DNA of 8,577 nt, taken from contig VBAF01000153.1 of assembly GCA_005884705.1 (NCBI GenBank), forward strand, positions 1 through 8,577, given 5' to 3'. This document shows, piece by piece, positions 6,432 through 8,577 of the stretch. Source of the stretch: Alphaproteobacteria bacterium (GTDB taxonomy: Bacteria > Pseudomonadota > Alphaproteobacteria > Reyranellales > Reyranellaceae). The notes beneath the pieces are model-generated. The model was not told the DNA's origin. It made no database searches and saw nothing but the letters and a program-made list of their open reading frames with translations. Every line of letters starts with the position of its first letter. Positions within the stretch are counted from its first letter, which is position 1. A program made the position numbers and the translations under genes.

Positions 6432-6520
6432 CTGCCGCACTCCATCGACAGGTTCGTACAGCGCACGTCTGTTCATTTTACGAAGCTTCTGGCACGCTAC
6501 CGCAAACACGGGAGGATTCA
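6432..6520. promoter_or_regulatory. Divergent promoter/operator region between oxygenase operon and IclR gene
   Basis: An 89-nt gap lies between divergent genes. On the minus strand, TAAAAT (6480-6475) is a good -10 match, with TTGCGG (6505-6500) upstream at a long 19-nt spacing, so the -35 is doubtful. Transcription would start near 6468, leaving a leader of about 37 nt before ATG 6431 and its GGAG at 6443-6440. A perfect 8-bp palindrome GAAGCTTC (6482-6489) sits between these elements and is a candidate operator half or core. IclR-family proteins usually bind palindromes in the gap with their divergent target. On the plus strand GGGAGGA (6510-6516) is the ribosome-binding site of the IclR gene, with GGAGG ending 5 nt from ATG 6521. 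Its own promoter cannot be read with confidence. Confidence 0.5.
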
Positions 6521-7268
6521 ATGCCGCGTTTGCGCGAAGCCGATGCCGAGCGACGCCTCGCGAACGGTGGGCCGAACTACGTCGAGGCGCTGGCGCGTGG
6601 CCTGAGCGTCATCGGCGCTTTCGGCCAGGAGCGGCGACAACTGAGCCTCAGCGACGTCGCGCGCGCGACCAGCCTGCCCAAGGCGAGCGTGCGGCGCATG
6701 CTGCACACGCTGATCACGCTGCAACTCGCCGACACCGACGGGCGCGTATTCCGCCTGACGCCGCGCGTGCTCGGCCTGGCCGGCGACTATCTCGGCTCGA
6801 ACAAGATCTCGACCGTCGTTCAGCCGGTGTGCGAGCGGGTCGCGCGCACGACCGGCCGCTCGTCGTACGTCGCGGTGCTCGACGGCCACGACATGGTCGT
6901 GATCGCGCATGCCCTGCCGCATTATCCGATGGAGCTGTCGCCCGGCGTCGGGCTGCGCCATCCCGCCTTCTGCACCGCCGCCGGGCGGGCGATCCTCGCC
7001 ACTTTCGACGAAGGCGCGCTCGAGCATTGGCTGTCCGAACTGAAGCCGCGTGCCCTCACCAAGCACACGCCGACCAGCCTGAAGGCGCTACGCCGAGACG
7101 CACCAGGACGTGAAGATCGGCGATTGCGGGCTGGCCGTGCCGCTGCGCCGCTATGACGGCCGAACCGTCGGCGCATTGCACATCACCGGCACGGTCGACG
7201 ATCCGCCGCAGCGCCATCTCCCGCTGCTGAAGACGGCGGCGACCGAGCTGCAGCAGCAACTTATCTGA
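6521..7268 (+). pseudogene. IclR-family regulator (PcaR/PobR-like), frameshifted by an internal loss
   Basis: The gene starts at ATG 6521 with a strong GGGAGGA site. Residues 20-90 form a clear IclR winged helix: YVEALARGLSVIGAF, the helix-turn-helix SLSDVARATSLPKASVRRML (about 42-61), then GRVFRLTPRVLGL. The effector domain follows, with HPAFCTAAGRAIL (148-159). After codon 190 (Leu, 7088-7090) the frame runs into arginine-rich nonsense and stops at 7156. The true C-terminus continues in the next frame from TAC 7089 for 59 residues (YAETHQDVKIGDCGLAVPL ... VGALHITGT ... LLKTAATELQQQLI) to TGA 7266-7268. This tail aligns without gaps to the family pattern 'YA..DQELE.G.R..AVP'. Between LKA and YA the family has about 12 residues; one base remains, so about 35 nt are missing. 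A reconstructed protein of about 260 residues would be normal. The DNA-binding domain is intact, so a truncated protein might still bind DNA but not sense its ligand properly. Confidence 0.87.
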
Positions 7269-7272
7269 CGCC

Positions 7273-7899
7273 CTACTCGGCCGCCTCCGCCTTGACCACC
7301 GGCGCGGCCGGGAACTCCATGCGGTCGTCGGTCCGGCAATAGCGATCGGCGAACATGCGGCCGACCGGATGGTAGCGCTCCATGTGGACGCGCATCGCCT
7401 TGGCATCCCACAGCTCGTCGCGGATGTGGAAGCGCAGGCCCTCGCCGATCACCAGCTGGCGGTCGTCCTTGACGTTGATCACCTGCCAGGTCCGGCATTC
7501 CATCGACCACGGCGCGTCAGCCAGCCGCGGCGGCTTGACGTCGACCGACGGTGCGAGCTTCAGCCCGAGATAGTCCGGCTCGCCGACAGCGGGCGGGAAA
7601 TCGCCGCTCGAATCGTGCATCGCCCGCGCCAGCGGCTCGTCGGTCAGGTTGACGACGAACTCTCCGGTGCGCTGGATGTTGAGCCAGGTATCCTTGAGCC
7701 GACCGTCGGGCCGCTTGTTGACCGCAAACATGATGAGCGGCGGGTCTTCGGCGAAGACGTTGAAGAAGCTGAACGGCGCGGCATTGACCACGCCGCTCGG
7801 GCCGAGCGTCGTCACCCAGGCGATCGGCCGCGGCAGGACGAAAGCGGTCAGGATCTTGTAGCGGTCGTGATGGTTCACGTCGTTGACGGCGTACTGCAT
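7273..7899 (-). CDS. Flavin reductase-like FMN-binding split-barrel protein (DIM6/NTAB family)
   Basis: A 208-residue cytoplasmic protein. The block LPRPIAWVTTLGPSGVVNAAPFSFF at about residues 22-46 followed by EDPPLIMFAVN is the FMN-binding signature of the flavin-reductase-like/DIM6-NTAB family. RTGEFVVNLTDE, VKPPRLADAP.SMEC and VIGEGLRFHIRDEL follow in the usual order, and HPVGRMFADRYCRTDDRMEFP ends the fold. Members either supply reduced flavin to oxygenases or bind FMN for other redox steps; the exact role here is unknown. It starts 10 nt after the amidohydrolase stop. Its Shine-Dalgarno GAGGA (7911-7907) overlaps that TGA and lies 7 nt before the ATG, so the two genes are one operon. 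It ends 4 nt from the end of the convergent IclR gene, leaving no room for a separate terminator. It could serve the Rieske oxygenase, but such enzymes normally use iron-sulfur reductases. Confidence 0.9.
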   Translation of the reverse strand: MQYAVNDVNHHDRYKILTAFVLPRPIAWVTTLGPSGVVNAAPFSFFNVFAEDPPLIMFAVNKRPDGRLKDTWLNIQRTGEFVVNLTDEPLARAMHDSSGDFPPAVGEPDYLGLKLAPSVDVKPPRLADAPWSMECRTWQVINVKDDRQLVIGEGLRFHIRDELWDAKAMRVHMERYHPVGRMFADRYCRTDDRMEFPAAPVVKAEAAE

Positions 7900-7909
7900 C
7901 GCTTGATCC

Positions 7910-8577
7910 TCAATTCGCCGTTTCGACCTTCACGCCGGCGCGCTCGCTGATCAGCTTGTAGTGCTCGGGGCGGCGATGCTTGGCGAAGTTGAAGGTGGTG
8001 TTGCGGATGTATTCGCCGAGTGCCAGATCACAATCGTAGGAAATGACCTCGTCCTCCTCGGTCGTGCCCTTGGCGACGATCTCGCCGGTTGGCGCCACGA
8101 TCACCGAGCCGCCATGCAGCCAGAAGCCGTCTTCCTTGCCGGCCTTGGCCGTGGCGATCACCCAGATGCCGTTCTGGTAGGCCGCGGCCTGGAGCGAGAG
8201 ATTGTGATGGAACACGCGCAGATACGGCGGCTCGTGCGGCGCATAGACGTTGTCGCTCGGCGTGTTGTAGCCCAGCACGACCATCTCCGCGCCTTTCAGC
8301 CCCATGACGCGGAAGGTCTCGGGCCAGCGCCGGTCGTTGCAGATGCATTGGCCGACGATCACGTCTTCCTTGAACATCCTCCAGACATTGAAGCCGAGAT
8401 TGCCGACCTCGAAGTATTTCTTCTCGAGATGCTGGTACGGCACGTTCGGGCGATGGTCGTCATGGCCCGGCAAATGGACCTTGCGATACTTGCCGATCAG
8501 CCGGCCGTCCGGCCCGACCAGGATCGAGGTGTTGAAGTGATGCGCCTCGCCGCCTTCCTCGGTGCGCTCGGCATAGC
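7910..8577 (-). CDS. N-carbamoyl-D-amino-acid amidohydrolase-like nitrilase-superfamily enzyme, 5' truncated by the window
   Basis: The open frame enters from the right edge; the 222 residues seen are the C-terminal three quarters or so of an enzyme usually near 304 residues. The first visible residues YAERTEEGGEAHHFNTSILV, then GKYRKVHLPGHDDHRP, match D-carbamoylases closely. The catalytic Lys is visible residue 32 (YRKVHLPG) and the nucleophile Cys is residue 79 (ICNDRRWPE), about 47 apart as expected. The catalytic Glu lies outside the window. FQHLEK-type YQHLEKKYF, GLKGAEMVVLGYNTP, SLQAAAYQNGIW and IVAPTGEIVA continue the family pattern. The enzyme would hydrolyse N-carbamoyl-D-amino acids to the amino acid, CO2 and ammonia, the last step of hydantoin breakdown. 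A related ureido or amide substrate is possible. An in-frame TTG at 8473 is internal (it encodes the Leu of HLPGH) and is not the start. It is co-transcribed with the flavin-reductase-like gene downstream. Confidence 0.92.
   Translation of the reverse strand, partial: YAERTEEGGEAHHFNTSILVGPDGRLIGKYRKVHLPGHDDHRPNVPYQHLEKKYFEVGNLGFNVWRMFKEDVIVGQCICNDRRWPETFRVMGLKGAEMVVLGYNTPSDNVYAPHEPPYLRVFHHNLSLQAAAYQNGIWVIATAKAGKEDGFWLHGGSVIVAPTGEIVAKGTTEEDEVISYDCDLALGEYIRNTTFNFAKHRRPEHYKLISERAGVKVETAN

Noticed and set aside
6490..6505. TGGCACG followed by CGC, resembling a sigma-54 -24/-12 promoter before the IclR gene
   Set aside because: The GG-to-GC spacing is 9 nt and not the required 10, and the -12 element does not match TTGCA. 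It is likely chance in GC-rich DNA.
6432..6521. Oxygenase start at 6521 or 6476 in place of 6431
   Set aside because: The longer forms would include the -10-like box or overlap the IclR start, lack a Shine-Dalgarno site, and add residues foreign to the family; GGAG lies 8 nt before the ATG at 6431.
7910..8473. A 187-residue amidohydrolase starting at TTG 8473
   Set aside because: The frame stays open to the window edge with strong family sequence upstream, including the catalytic Lys; the TTG is an internal Leu codon.
1..8577. CRISPR array, tRNA, rRNA, insertion sequence or phage gene
   Set aside because: No spaced direct repeats, tRNA-like cloverleaf, transposase motif or terminal inverted repeats with target duplication were seen; nearly all sequence is explained by metabolic and transport genes.

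Overview
The window is GC-rich and almost fully coding. Short or overlapping gene junctions, ABC and tripartite-tricarboxylate (TTT/Bug) binding proteins, a Rieske oxygenase and an IclR regulator together suggest a soil or plant-associated proteobacterium. I think an alphaproteobacterium of the Rhizobiales/Reyranella type is most likely, but the genus cannot be fixed from this sequence alone. No rRNA, tRNA, CRISPR array, transposase or phage gene is visible.

Layout, left to right. (1) Positions 1-2423, minus strand: a polar amino-acid ABC importer read leftwards as binding protein, ATPase, permease, then a second permease cut by the window edge. A structured palindromic repeat pair sits between the ATPase and the first permease. 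(2) Positions 2424-2506: a short, relatively AT-rich divergent promoter region. (3) Positions 2507-3175, plus strand: an Asp/Glu/hydantoin-racemase family enzyme. (4) Positions 3180-6431, minus strand: a compact operon of Rieske oxygenase, TTT-type binding protein and D-2-hydroxyacid dehydrogenase. The dehydrogenase is broken by an internal loss of roughly 29 nt that shifts the frame. (5) Positions 6432-6520: a divergent promoter region. (6) Positions 6521-7268, plus strand: an IclR-family regulator, also broken by a frame-shifting loss, here of roughly 35 nt. (7) Positions 7273-8577, minus strand: a flavin-reductase-like FMN protein preceded by an N-carbamoyl-D-amino-acid amidohydrolase that runs off the right edge.

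Functional reading (inference): a racemase with two catalytic cysteines and a D-carbamoylase are the usual partners of a hydantoinase. Here they flank an oxygenase, a flavin-handling protein, a 2-hydroxyacid dehydrogenase and two solute-uptake systems. This looks like a catabolic island for a ureido or N-heterocyclic compound (hydantoin-like) or its carboxylate products, with the IclR protein as the natural local regulator. No hydantoinase and no oxygenase reductase are present in the window.

The strongest unusual signals are two independent frame-shifting losses of similar size in two catabolic-island genes, and the REP-like inverted repeat pair at 769-840, which can fold into two hairpins inside the ABC operon.
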